Assembly (NCBI GenBank): GCA_007131895.1
Contig: SLPR01000475.1
Coordinates: 1-16,946 of the forward strand
DNA: 16,946 bases
Direction: 5' to 3'
Origin: Bacteroidales bacterium
GTDB taxonomy: Bacteria; Bacteroidota; Bacteroidia; Bacteroidales; UBA7960
Both the position numbers and the translations under genes were made by a program. The notes beneath the pieces are model-generated. The model was not told the DNA's origin. It saw only the letters and a list, made by a program, of their open reading frames with translations, and did not search any database. Shown piece by piece: positions 7,740 through 15,198 of the stretch. The stretch's first letter is position 1; the number at the start of each line of letters is the position of its first letter.

Positions 7740-9722
7740 ATGAATACTCAGCTCCGATTGTTTTATTCTCCGTTTATTGTTGTGCTTTTATTCCTTGCGT
7801 TTTCCACTCAGGCACAGTTTCATCACCGTGAATTTCCGCAACACATCTGTACCCATTATTGTGCAAAGGCACGTTTGGACTTTCCTTCCATAGGGATTTA
7901 TGAGCAGGATGTGCGCGTTCATGATTACAACGTAACGTTTTACGGATTGGATTTGGAAGTGCATCCCGGCACGAGCTTTATTGCTGGATCAGTGCAGGTA
8001 GTTTCGGAAATTACAACACCAGGCACCCAATACCTTGTATTGGAATTGTCCGATGTACATACAGTAAGTCAGGTTGTCATGGACGAGGAAGATCTGTCAT
8101 TTCAACATGCAAATGATGTGCTGGAAATTGATTTGGGTGAAATGAAACCTGAAGGGTCAATGATTGATTTGCAGGTTTTTTATTCCGGGAATCCTGCTCC
8201 GGAGGGATTCTTTTCAGGGATACAGACAGCCACAAACAGTTTTGGAGATCCCGTGCTTTGGACTCTTTCCGAGCCCCACAACGCCCGGCAATGGTTTCCG
8301 GTAAAACAGGTGCTCAACGATAAGGCTGACAGTGTGCATGTGTTTATTACTACACCGCCCGGGTTTATCGCCGCCTCCAATGGTTTGCTGCAACAGGTTA
8401 CCCATTTGCCCGACCAGAGGCTGAGATATGAATGGAAATCCTGGTATCCCATTGCGTATTATCTGATTTCAATGGCCGTAGGCAATTATCAGGAGTTTAG
8501 TTTTATGGCACCTCTTGATACGGAAAATGACAGCGTTCTGGTACAGAATTTCATTTATAATTACCCGGAAGTATTGCAAAACCAGAGAGAGAACCTCGAA
8601 AAGACCAGTCCAATGATGCAGTTATTATCGGAGCTCTGGGGGACATATCCTTTCTCTGGTGAAAAATACGGACATGCCCAGGCACCCATGGGCGGGGCAA
8701 TGGAGCATCAAACCATGTCTACCATGGGGCATTTTGGATTCGATATCACTGCTCATGAACTGGCACATCATTGGTTTGGCAACAATGTTACATGCGCTAC
8801 ATGGAGTGATATATGGATCAATGAAGGCTTTGCCTCCTATGCAGAATATCTCTCGCGTGAATTTATAATCGGCCCTGAGTCTGCCCGCGACTGGATGGAA
8901 CATGCACACAATAATATAAAATCACAGCCCGACGGAAGCGTATACGTCCCTCCCATGTTCCTGGATGACATATGGAGGATTTTTAACGGCAGGCTCAGCT
9001 ATCGAAAAGGCGCGGCTATCTTGCACCAGTTAAGGTTTGAGCTCAATAATGACCCGTTGTTTTTCAGCATAATGGAGGAATTTCAGGACATCTATGCTGA
9101 TGGGGTTGCCTCCGGGGATGACTTCAGAAGTACCGTGGATTTGATGACAGGTCAGAGTTGGGAATGGTTTTTTGACCAGTGGTATTATGGTGAGGGCTTT
9201 CCTACCTACGAGATTTTCTGGTGGCAAAAAGATGGAAAGCTTCACATACGTTCTACCCAGACAACTTCAGCTAACCACCCTTTGTTTTTTGCGGGCACCC
9301 TTGAGTTTAAGCTCATATTTGCGGATGATAATGAACATGTTGTAAGGTTTTTCCAGGAGGAAAACCTGCAGGAATTTGTGGTCACAATTCAAGAAGATGT
9401 TAAGGAACTTGTTTTCGATCCAAGGCAGTTTATGCTCAAAAATTACAGTGTTTGGGATTCAACAAACATAAGTATTCCCGTCACGTCAACGATAACAATT
9501 TCACCCAATCCTTTTACCCGCAAAATCACCATCGATTATCCGAACCTCTGGCACAACAGTACCTGGATGCTTTCCGACCTTAACGGAAGAGTCCTGATGG
9601 AGGAAACGCTAAATGATACTAACCGTGAACAGGATTTGGGTCATATTTCATCGGGGATATATGTTGTTACGATTTTTTCTCCCGGTGGTGACAAGAAGTC
9701 CTTCAAGGTGGTAAAGTATTAA
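7740..9722 (+). CDS. Secreted M1-family metallopeptidase with T9SS sorting domain
   Basis: This 660-residue zinc aminopeptidase-type protein has a signal peptide (about 1-26, ending T-Q-A-Q-F), an N-terminal beta domain (about 60-260), the thermolysin-like catalytic domain (about 265-490) and a linker. From about 585 it has a C-terminal Por/T9SS sorting domain (ISPNPF..., GRVL, SSGIYVV). The zinc site is intact: H339-E340-x-x-H343 with E362 exactly 18 residues later. The catalytic tyrosine is probably Y421 in YRKG. The exopeptidase motif GxMEN is GAMEH here (E322, H323). It lacks the large C-terminal helical domain of PepN-type enzymes. It should trim peptides outside the cell, delivered through the outer membrane by T9SS. 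It converges on the S51 peptidase gene with a 21-bp gap, and an AAGGAAAG precedes the ATG. Confidence 0.95.
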   Translation: MNTQLRLFYSPFIVVLLFLAFSTQAQFHHREFPQHICTHYCAKARLDFPSIGIYEQDVRVHDYNVTFYGLDLEVHPGTSFIAGSVQVVSEITTPGTQYLVLELSDVHTVSQVVMDEEDLSFQHANDVLEIDLGEMKPEGSMIDLQVFYSGNPAPEGFFSGIQTATNSFGDPVLWTLSEPHNARQWFPVKQVLNDKADSVHVFITTPPGFIAASNGLLQQVTHLPDQRLRYEWKSWYPIAYYLISMAVGNYQEFSFMAPLDTENDSVLVQNFIYNYPEVLQNQRENLEKTSPMMQLLSELWGTYPFSGEKYGHAQAPMGGAMEHQTMSTMGHFGFDITAHELAHHWFGNNVTCATWSDIWINEGFASYAEYLSREFIIGPESARDWMEHAHNNIKSQPDGSVYVPPMFLDDIWRIFNGRLSYRKGAAILHQLRFELNNDPLFFSIMEEFQDIYADGVASGDDFRSTVDLMTGQSWEWFFDQWYYGEGFPTYEIFWWQKDGKLHIRSTQTTSANHPLFFAGTLEFKLIFADDNEHVVRFFQEENLQEFVVTIQEDVKELVFDPRQFMLKNYSVWDSTNISIPVTSTITISPNPFTRKITIDYPNLWHNSTWMLSDLNGRVLMEETLNDTNREQDLGHISSGIYVVTIFSPGGDKKSFKVVKY

Positions 9723-9743
9723 CCCGAACCCGCTAATTACCTT

Positions 9744-11039
9744 TTATTTCCTGAGAATTTTCAGAGGAATGACCTGGGTTTCATTTCTGGCTTTCAGAAT
9801 ATAGGCTCCTGGCTTAAAACCGGAAAGGTTTACCGTGAAAGTGGCTGTATCCTCCATGGCTTCCTTTTTCAGCAAACGGCCCGAAACATCATAGATGCTG
9901 TAAGAGGAAAACAATCTGTCTTTACCGGATTCAATGGTAACAAAATCCATTGCCGGGTTGGGATAAAAATGAATGGTTTCTCCTGCCTGTCCGCTATATG
10001 GCATGGGTTCCACATTTACAGGTTCTCCCTCCACTACCATTAACTCGCCTTCATCAACATACCATCTGAACCATTCCCCGCCATTACCTTCCTGCCAGTT
10101 GTTAAGATTAAAAGTATGGGTTCCGGTGAAGTCGCCTTTTATCCGATACACAGCAACTGCATTTTGATCGTTATGCCAATGAAGGGGCTGTCCTTCCTCA
10201 CAAACTTCGGGTTCAGAAAGAGCCATGTGGAAATAAGCAAAGTCATCATAGTTGGGATGTCCGAATACCCTGGCGGTTCCATCCGGCTCTACACCCACAG
10301 CCGTATATTCATTTACTCCTATGCCTTTTGCATCCATTTGCCAATCGGTTACCATACGAGCCATGAAAGCCATGTGCCTGCCATGGCGATTGTTGTAGTC
10401 GCCATAAATGTTGTTGTAGTGCGAGTCGGTAACTATGTTTTCCATAAAGGGGATAGCCAGAAAATCGCTGGCCAGTGTTATTCTCCAGTGATAGGGGTCA
10501 TTAAGTGCTTCATCGGTCCATACCGTACCTTGTTCAGCAGTGTAAACCACTTCACCGAGTATGGCGAGTCCGGCGCTGGTACCTCCAATGGCTCCTCCTT
10601 TTTCCTGTACGTGTTTGTTGAGTGCTTCCTGCAAGCAGGTGCCTTTCCAGTGGTTGTAATAGTTCCACTGGTTTCCTCCGGCTACAAAGATGACTTCTGC
10701 ATTTTCCACAGCCTCACAAACCTCCGGTTTTTCGGCCTGAGCAGAGCTGGTGATTACAATGGAAGTAACCGAATTGACATGTACCCCCAGTCCGGAATAG
10801 ATGTAATTGTTGTAACCGTCAGATCCTGAAGCCCGCAAAACCACTACGTCACCACCATTGGCTTTTTCAGCAAGCCATCGCATACCATCATCGTTATCTG
10901 AACTCCCCCCGGCCAGTAACAACCCGAATTCAGGGACACTGTAAACATTGTCGGGAGAACCTGTGCGGAAAAATTGCTGGGAGATGCTTATTGTTGGCAG
11001 GCAGGCTAATAGTAACAGGAAGGTTAAAGATTTGATCAT
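9744..11039 (-). CDS. Secreted cyanophycinase-like S51 serine peptidase with T9SS sorting domain
   Basis: This 431-residue protein has a signal peptide (MIKSLTFLLLLACLPTISIS), an S51/cyanophycinase-type domain (about 32-320) and a C-terminal T9SS domain (about 358-431, FYPNPAMDF then VSGRLLKK and GAYILK). By motif it has the complete triad: S155 in GGTSAG, H207 in DSHY and E244 in GIGVNEYTA. It also has the GGNQ glutamine (Q124), D205 and the RHGR arginines R218/R221 that correspond to substrate-binding residues of CphB. Cyanophycinases release beta-Asp-Arg dipeptides from cyanophycin. Here the loop between His and Arg carries about five extra residues and lacks one usual arginine, so the true substrate is uncertain. 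The frame opens at a TTG at 11081, but the ATG at 11039 begins a perfect signal peptide and sits 40 bp after a promoter box, so I chose it. Confidence 0.9.
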   Translation of the reverse strand: MIKSLTFLLLLACLPTISISQQFFRTGSPDNVYSVPEFGLLLAGGSSDNDDGMRWLAEKANGGDVVVLRASGSDGYNNYIYSGLGVHVNSVTSIVITSSAQAEKPEVCEAVENAEVIFVAGGNQWNYYNHWKGTCLQEALNKHVQEKGGAIGGTSAGLAILGEVVYTAEQGTVWTDEALNDPYHWRITLASDFLAIPFMENIVTDSHYNNIYGDYNNRHGRHMAFMARMVTDWQMDAKGIGVNEYTAVGVEPDGTARVFGHPNYDDFAYFHMALSEPEVCEEGQPLHWHNDQNAVAVYRIKGDFTGTHTFNLNNWQEGNGGEWFRWYVDEGELMVVEGEPVNVEPMPYSGQAGETIHFYPNPAMDFVTIESGKDRLFSSYSIYDVSGRLLKKEAMEDTATFTVNLSGFKPGAYILKARNETQVIPLKILRK

Positions 11040-11078
11040 GCGAGTAAAGGATGGGTTTTGTAAAATATTTAATAACAA

Positions 11079-11086
11079 CAAAAGTA
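11079..11086 (-). promoter_or_regulatory. Bacteroidota-type -7 box for the S51 peptidase gene
   Basis: On the minus strand the sequence reads TACTTTTG, an exact match to the TAnnTTTG -7 consensus, 39 bases before the ATG at 11039. No TTG is seen at the ideal -33 distance (one lies 26 bases upstream). Its position also argues against the TTG start at 11081, which would overlap the box. Confidence 0.5.
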
Positions 11087-11224
11087 GAAAAAATCATGAG
11101 AATTTCATGCCTCAACACCTATAGAAATGCAAAAAAACAAAGTTGAAAAGATCGTATGCTGCATACCTGAAAATATTGCATGCCGGCTTAATCCGAAATC
11201 AAACCCGCTCTCTCTATTTTTTTG

Positions 11225-11232
11225 TATTTTTG
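11225..11232 (+). promoter_or_regulatory. Bacteroidota-type -7 box for pyk-mgtE
   Basis: TATTTTTG matches TAnnTTTG exactly and lies about 97 bases upstream of the pyruvate kinase ATG, giving a leader of roughly 90 bases. No clear -33 TTG is present. It and the S51 box face away from each other in the 290-bp divergent region (11040-11329), which otherwise holds nothing I can name. Confidence 0.42.
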
Positions 11233-11329
11233 CAAAGCCAAAAAATCTACAGAGTATTCTGTTGTGTGTTTGAGTGAAAATTATTCCTGCCTGTTGGTTG
11301 GCCATTAAAACAATTAAATTCCCTAAGCG

Positions 11330-12748
11330 ATGGATAAACTTACCAAAATAGTTGCTACAATTTCCGATAAATACAGTGATGAAAGTTTTCTGCGGGAAAT
11401 GATTAGTGCCGGGGTGGATGTAGTGCGCATCAATACTGCACATCAGCAGCCCGAGGATACTTTGAAAATAATGCAAACGATAAAAAGAATAACCCATCGT
11501 GTGCCGGTATTGATAGACACCAAAGGTCCGGAAATCCGAACGGTAAACACAGGTATAGATATAGAGGTCTATAAAGGACAAACCATCAAGGTGGCTGGAG
11601 ATCCCGACGGGGCCTCTTCTTCCGATTGTTTGTTTGTCAACTACAAAGAGTTTGTTGCCAGCCTGGAGGTGGGAAAAAGCATTATGATAGATGATGGTGA
11701 CATAGAGCTGGAGGTGAAAGAAAAACATGAAAAATATCTTATTTGCGAGGTGAAAAACAAGGGACTGATAAAACCCCGGAAAAGCATTAATCTTCCCGGA
11801 AGTTCTGTTACCCTCCCATCACTTTCTACAAAGGATTTGGAGTACATACAATTTTCTATCGAGCACGATATTGACTTTATTGCCCATTCTTTTGTTCGCA
11901 ACAAAGAGGATGTACTTGCCATTCAGGAAATACTTGATAAGCATAACAGCGAAATAAAAATTATTGCCAAGATTGAAAATCAGCAGGGGATTGACAATAT
12001 TGATGAAATTCTGGATCATGTTTATGGCATAATGGTAGCAAGAGGTGATTTGGCCATAGAGGTGCCGGCAGAAAAGATTCCCGGCATCCAGGCGAAACTG
12101 GTAGCCAAGTGCATAAAAAGAAAAAAGGCCGTTATTGTGGCTACCCAGATGCTGCATAGCATGATTGAAAATCCGCGACCCACAAGGGCTGAAATAACGG
12201 ATATTGCAAATGCTGTTTTTACCGGTACTGATGCCGTGATGCTAAGTGGTGAAACGGCTTACGGTAAATATCCCCTTGAATCGGTAATAATCATGGCAAG
12301 GACAGCAAGAGAAGCAGAAAAGTCAAGGGATGCCTTTGCTGAAGTAAATGTTTTGCCCCACGAAAATGAAATTTCAGTTTTCCTTTCCAAAATGGCTGTG
12401 CGATCCATCGAAAAACTTTCTGCCAAAGCTATCATAACCGATACAGATACGGGCAAAACCGCAAGATATCTGGCCGCCTTCAGAGGCAAATCGCCCATTT
12501 ATGCCCAATGCTATGAAAAAAGAGTTCTCAGGGAACTTGCCCTTAATTATGGTATTTATGCCGATTTGATGGATGTGGAAACATCCAAAAAAGAGTTTAT
12601 TGAACATACCCTGAAAAGACTTCTGGATAAAGGCGAGCTCCATCAGGAAGACCTGGTTGCAGTTCTTGCCGGTAATTTTGGAAAAAAATCAGGTCCCTCT
12701 TTTGTGGAAATAAGCACGGTAAGTAACATGCTTTCCTCCAGAAAATAA
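11330..12748 (+). CDS. pyk: Pyruvate kinase
   Basis: This 472-residue protein catalyses phosphoenolpyruvate + ADP to pyruvate + ATP, the last step of glycolysis, in the cytoplasm. The order is TIM-barrel A domain (about 1-68 and 160-335), B lid (about 69-158) and C domain (about 345-472). Diagnostic motifs are R33-x-N35 (RINTAH), D63-T-K-G-P-E68-I-R, K214-I-E216, the Mg2+ ligand D240 in ARGD, T272 in ATQM and the PRPTRAEITDIANAVFTGTDAVMLSGET signature (283-309 region). E68 in GPEIR corresponds to the glutamate of K+-dependent enzymes. The K+-ligand serine of muscle enzyme (NFSH) is alanine here (NTAH), which I recall as common in Bacteroidetes. It is followed after 33 bp by mgtE and likely shares its transcript. 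Confidence 0.97.
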   Translation: MDKLTKIVATISDKYSDESFLREMISAGVDVVRINTAHQQPEDTLKIMQTIKRITHRVPVLIDTKGPEIRTVNTGIDIEVYKGQTIKVAGDPDGASSSDCLFVNYKEFVASLEVGKSIMIDDGDIELEVKEKHEKYLICEVKNKGLIKPRKSINLPGSSVTLPSLSTKDLEYIQFSIEHDIDFIAHSFVRNKEDVLAIQEILDKHNSEIKIIAKIENQQGIDNIDEILDHVYGIMVARGDLAIEVPAEKIPGIQAKLVAKCIKRKKAVIVATQMLHSMIENPRPTRAEITDIANAVFTGTDAVMLSGETAYGKYPLESVIIMARTAREAEKSRDAFAEVNVLPHENEISVFLSKMAVRSIEKLSAKAIITDTDTGKTARYLAAFRGKSPIYAQCYEKRVLRELALNYGIYADLMDVETSKKEFIEHTLKRLLDKGELHQEDLVAVLAGNFGKKSGPSFVEISTVSNMLSSRK

Positions 12749-12781
12749 GTTCAAATCCATGCATAGCTAATGACATAGCTT

Positions 12782-14140
12782 ATGACAGTAAATGTAAAAG
12801 ACATCAGCCTGGATGTCATCCGGGAGTCCATAAAGGAAAATAAACGGGATTTTCTGCAGGAAATAATCAATGAGCTTTATCCAGCGGATATTGCTGAATA
12901 TATTGATGACCTTAATCTGGAAGAGGCCAAGTATCTCTATACCTTGCTGGAAAAGGAAGAGGCAGCTGCGGTACTCATGGAGCTGGAAGACGATGTGCGG
13001 GAAAGGTTTCTGGATTCATTCTCCTCCCAGGAAATTGCCCATGAGTTTATCAATAACCTTGATTCTGATGATGCTGCCGACCTTATCTCGGAGCTACCCC
13101 AGGAAAAAAGAGAAGAGGTACTCAGCCATCTGGAAGACCGCCGGCAGGCGCAGGATATTGCCGATTTGTTGGTATATTCTTCTAACTCTGCCGGGGGATT
13201 GATGGCCAAGGAGTTCATCAAGGTTAATGTTAACTGGCATGTGGTAACCTGTATTCGCGAAATGAGAAAACAGGCTGAAGAGGTAGAAGAGGTCTATACT
13301 GTTTATGTAGTGGATGACAATGATGTGCTGCTGGGGCTGCTATCCCTGAAAAAACTCCTGATAGCATCGCCAAGAGCCAAAGTGGCAGAACTTTACTCCC
13401 CCGATATTGTGAGTGTTAAAGCCACACAGAAAGGAGAAGAGGTAGCCAACCTGATGAATAAATATGACATGGTAGTGATGCCGGTACTTGATGAATTGGG
13501 ACGGCTGATCGGAAGGATTACCATCGACGATGTTGTCGACTTTATCAAGGAGGAAGCAGAGAAAGACTACCAGATGATGTCGGGTATGACACAGAATATT
13601 GAGTCGGGCGATAAAATCTGGGAGATCATGCAGGGACGTTTGTTTTGGCTTGTGGTAGCGCTCTTTGGAGGTATCATCGGCTCAAGGGTGGTAGCCAATT
13701 ATGAAGAACAGATTGGGATGTACCCCGAAATGGCCTTTTTTATGGCTTTGATTCCGGCAATGGCCGGAAATGTGGGGGTACAGTCATCAGCACTTATTGT
13801 AAAAGGTCTTGCCAATCACAGCCTGTCAGCAGGGATTCTTCCCAAGTTGTGGAAAGAAGCATCTGTTGGATTTATCAATGGATTGGTTTGCTCTGGTATT
13901 TTGTTAATGTACAGCTTTTTCTTTGCACCCTCTCTTGCTTTGAGTATTACTGTTAGCGTTTCGCTGATGACTGTTATTATGTTTGCTTCTATATTTGGCA
14001 CTTTTGTACCCCTGGCTCTTGACAGGCTCAAGATTGACCCTGCTTTGGCTACAGGGCCGTTTATAACCACCTCCAACGACATTATTGGTTTGTTTATATA
14101 TTTCATGATAGGAAGAATGATGTATGGGATTTTTATGTAG
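12782..14140 (+). CDS. mgtE: Magnesium transporter MgtE
   Basis: This 452-residue MgtE-type Mg2+ channel sits in the inner membrane as a dimer gated by cytoplasmic Mg2+. The domain order is complete: acidic helical N domain (about 20-130, including the D/E-rich LDSDDAADLISELP stretch), two CBS domains (about 138-200 and 202-258), the plug-helix region (EEAEKDYQMMSG) and five membrane helices (about 285-450). Conserved pore features are AGNVGVQSS (328-336) and the TTSND433 segment with the aspartate that corresponds to the Mg2+-selecting D432 of Thermus MgtE. It is separated from pyk by 33 bp and is probably its operon partner. This makes sense because pyruvate kinase needs Mg2+, but the functional link is inference. 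No terminator hairpin is obvious after the stop. Confidence 0.96.
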   Translation: MTVNVKDISLDVIRESIKENKRDFLQEIINELYPADIAEYIDDLNLEEAKYLYTLLEKEEAAAVLMELEDDVRERFLDSFSSQEIAHEFINNLDSDDAADLISELPQEKREEVLSHLEDRRQAQDIADLLVYSSNSAGGLMAKEFIKVNVNWHVVTCIREMRKQAEEVEEVYTVYVVDDNDVLLGLLSLKKLLIASPRAKVAELYSPDIVSVKATQKGEEVANLMNKYDMVVMPVLDELGRLIGRITIDDVVDFIKEEAEKDYQMMSGMTQNIESGDKIWEIMQGRLFWLVVALFGGIIGSRVVANYEEQIGMYPEMAFFMALIPAMAGNVGVQSSALIVKGLANHSLSAGILPKLWKEASVGFINGLVCSGILLMYSFFFAPSLALSITVSVSLMTVIMFASIFGTFVPLALDRLKIDPALATGPFITTSNDIIGLFIYFMIGRMMYGIFM

Positions 14141-14249
14141 ACTAAATGGGTGTTATTAAGTTGAGCAATAATTGTTTGTAAGGCTCGTTTTAAGAAATCA
14201 GTGTAAAGGTTTATTGTGCAAAAATAGCGTGCATATTCATTTTATATTG

Positions 14250-14257
14250 TAATTTTG
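14250..14257 (+). promoter_or_regulatory. Bacteroidota-type -7 box for the polysaccharide export operon
   Basis: TAATTTTG is an exact TAnnTTTG match about 60 bases before the ATG at 14319, in an AT-rich stretch. No TTG sits at the ideal -33 distance. It indicates that the export genes start their own transcript rather than reading through from mgtE. Confidence 0.45.
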
Positions 14258-14318
14258 TCCGGATTAATTGGATACAAAAAGGGATTTTTTCCCGATATAC
14301 TCAAACCAGGAATATTTT

Positions 14319-15146
14319 ATGACCCTTAAGCACCTCAAGGATAGTTTAGCTTTTAACACAAATTGCAAAAAAATCCAGTTTCCCTTGATTGGGATCTTAC
14401 TAATTGTAATGCTGGTTTCCTCATGTACACCCCATAAAAAAATTGTATACCTGCAACGGGAAGCGGGAGACGCAGACAGCTTTGAGTTTGTTAAACCGGA
14501 ATACCGTATCAAGTCAGGAGATATTTTGCACATACAGGTGCTTACCCATGACGAAAAGTCTTATGCCATGTTTAATAGCGATCGCACCGGTCAACGCACT
14601 ACTGCTGCCGGAGGAGGAGGGATAGGCAATGTGCAGATGTTTTTGCATGGCTACAACGTTGACGATAGTGGCGAAGTGAAAATGCCGGTGGTGGGAAGTG
14701 TTAAAGTAGAAGGAAAAACCATTGCTGAAACTACAAAGTACATAGAAAAGAAGGTGGAAGAGTACCTTATCGGGGCTACCGTTCTGGTAAAACTTGTTAA
14801 TTTTTCTTTTTCTGTTCTTGGCGAAGTAGGAAGTCCCGGAAAATATTATGTTTACGACAATCGTGTAAGCATTCTTGATGCCATTGCAGTGGCCGGAGAT
14901 CTTACGGATTTCGGAAATCGAAACATCACCATTGTAAGACAAACCGAAAAAGGTGCCACATTTGGTTCTGTCAACCTTAATCAAGCATCAGCCCTGACCT
15001 CAGAGTATTATTACCTGCAGCCCAATGATATCGTTTATGTTGAACCATATCGGATCAAAAGGCTTGGAATTAGCCAGTTTCCATTTGCTTTGGTATTTTC
15101 TACCATTTCAACAACACTCTTACTGATAAACTACTTAAGTAATTAA
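14319..15146 (+). CDS. Polysaccharide export lipoprotein (Wza-type, Poly_export + SLBB)
   Basis: This 275-residue protein belongs to the outer membrane polysaccharide export (OPX) family, which forms the exit channel for capsule or exopolysaccharide. A lipoprotein signal ends at the lipobox V-S-S-C36. The Poly_export domain follows (YRIKSGDILHIQV through the VDDSGEVKMPVVGSVKVEG segment, about 55-155). An SLBB domain comes next (FSFSVLGEVGSPGKYYVYDNRVSILDAIAVAGDL, about 160-205), and a C-terminal hydrophobic helix (about 250-270) may insert in the outer membrane as in Wza. The frame is open from a TTG at 14268, but that start leaves only about ten bases of leader after the -7 box; the ATG at 14319 gives a better signal peptide and has an AGGAA nine bases before it. 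The co-polymerase gene follows after 52 bp, which makes it the first gene of the export operon. Confidence 0.93.
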   Translation: MTLKHLKDSLAFNTNCKKIQFPLIGILLIVMLVSSCTPHKKIVYLQREAGDADSFEFVKPEYRIKSGDILHIQVLTHDEKSYAMFNSDRTGQRTTAAGGGGIGNVQMFLHGYNVDDSGEVKMPVVGSVKVEGKTIAETTKYIEKKVEEYLIGATVLVKLVNFSFSVLGEVGSPGKYYVYDNRVSILDAIAVAGDLTDFGNRNITIVRQTEKGATFGSVNLNQASALTSEYYYLQPNDIVYVEPYRIKRLGISQFPFALVFSTISTTLLLINYLSN

Positions 15147-15198
15147 CCGATCTGATCCGCCTGAAATACCAGCCTCCGGGTAACAATATACGTTTACT

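Noticed and set aside
10116..10829. 237-codon plus-strand frame opposite the S51 peptidase gene
   Set aside because: It is antisense to a gene with an intact catalytic triad; the translation has no domain, signal or sensible composition.
11105..11728. 207-codon minus-strand frame spanning the divergent region and the start of pyk
   Set aside because: More than half is antisense to pyruvate kinase; the rest overlaps both candidate -7 boxes, and no family is recognised.
14161..14186. GAGC...GCTC stem followed by GTTTT after mgtE as a terminator
   Set aside because: The stem is only four pairs with a 16-base loop and the T-run is short, too weak to call.
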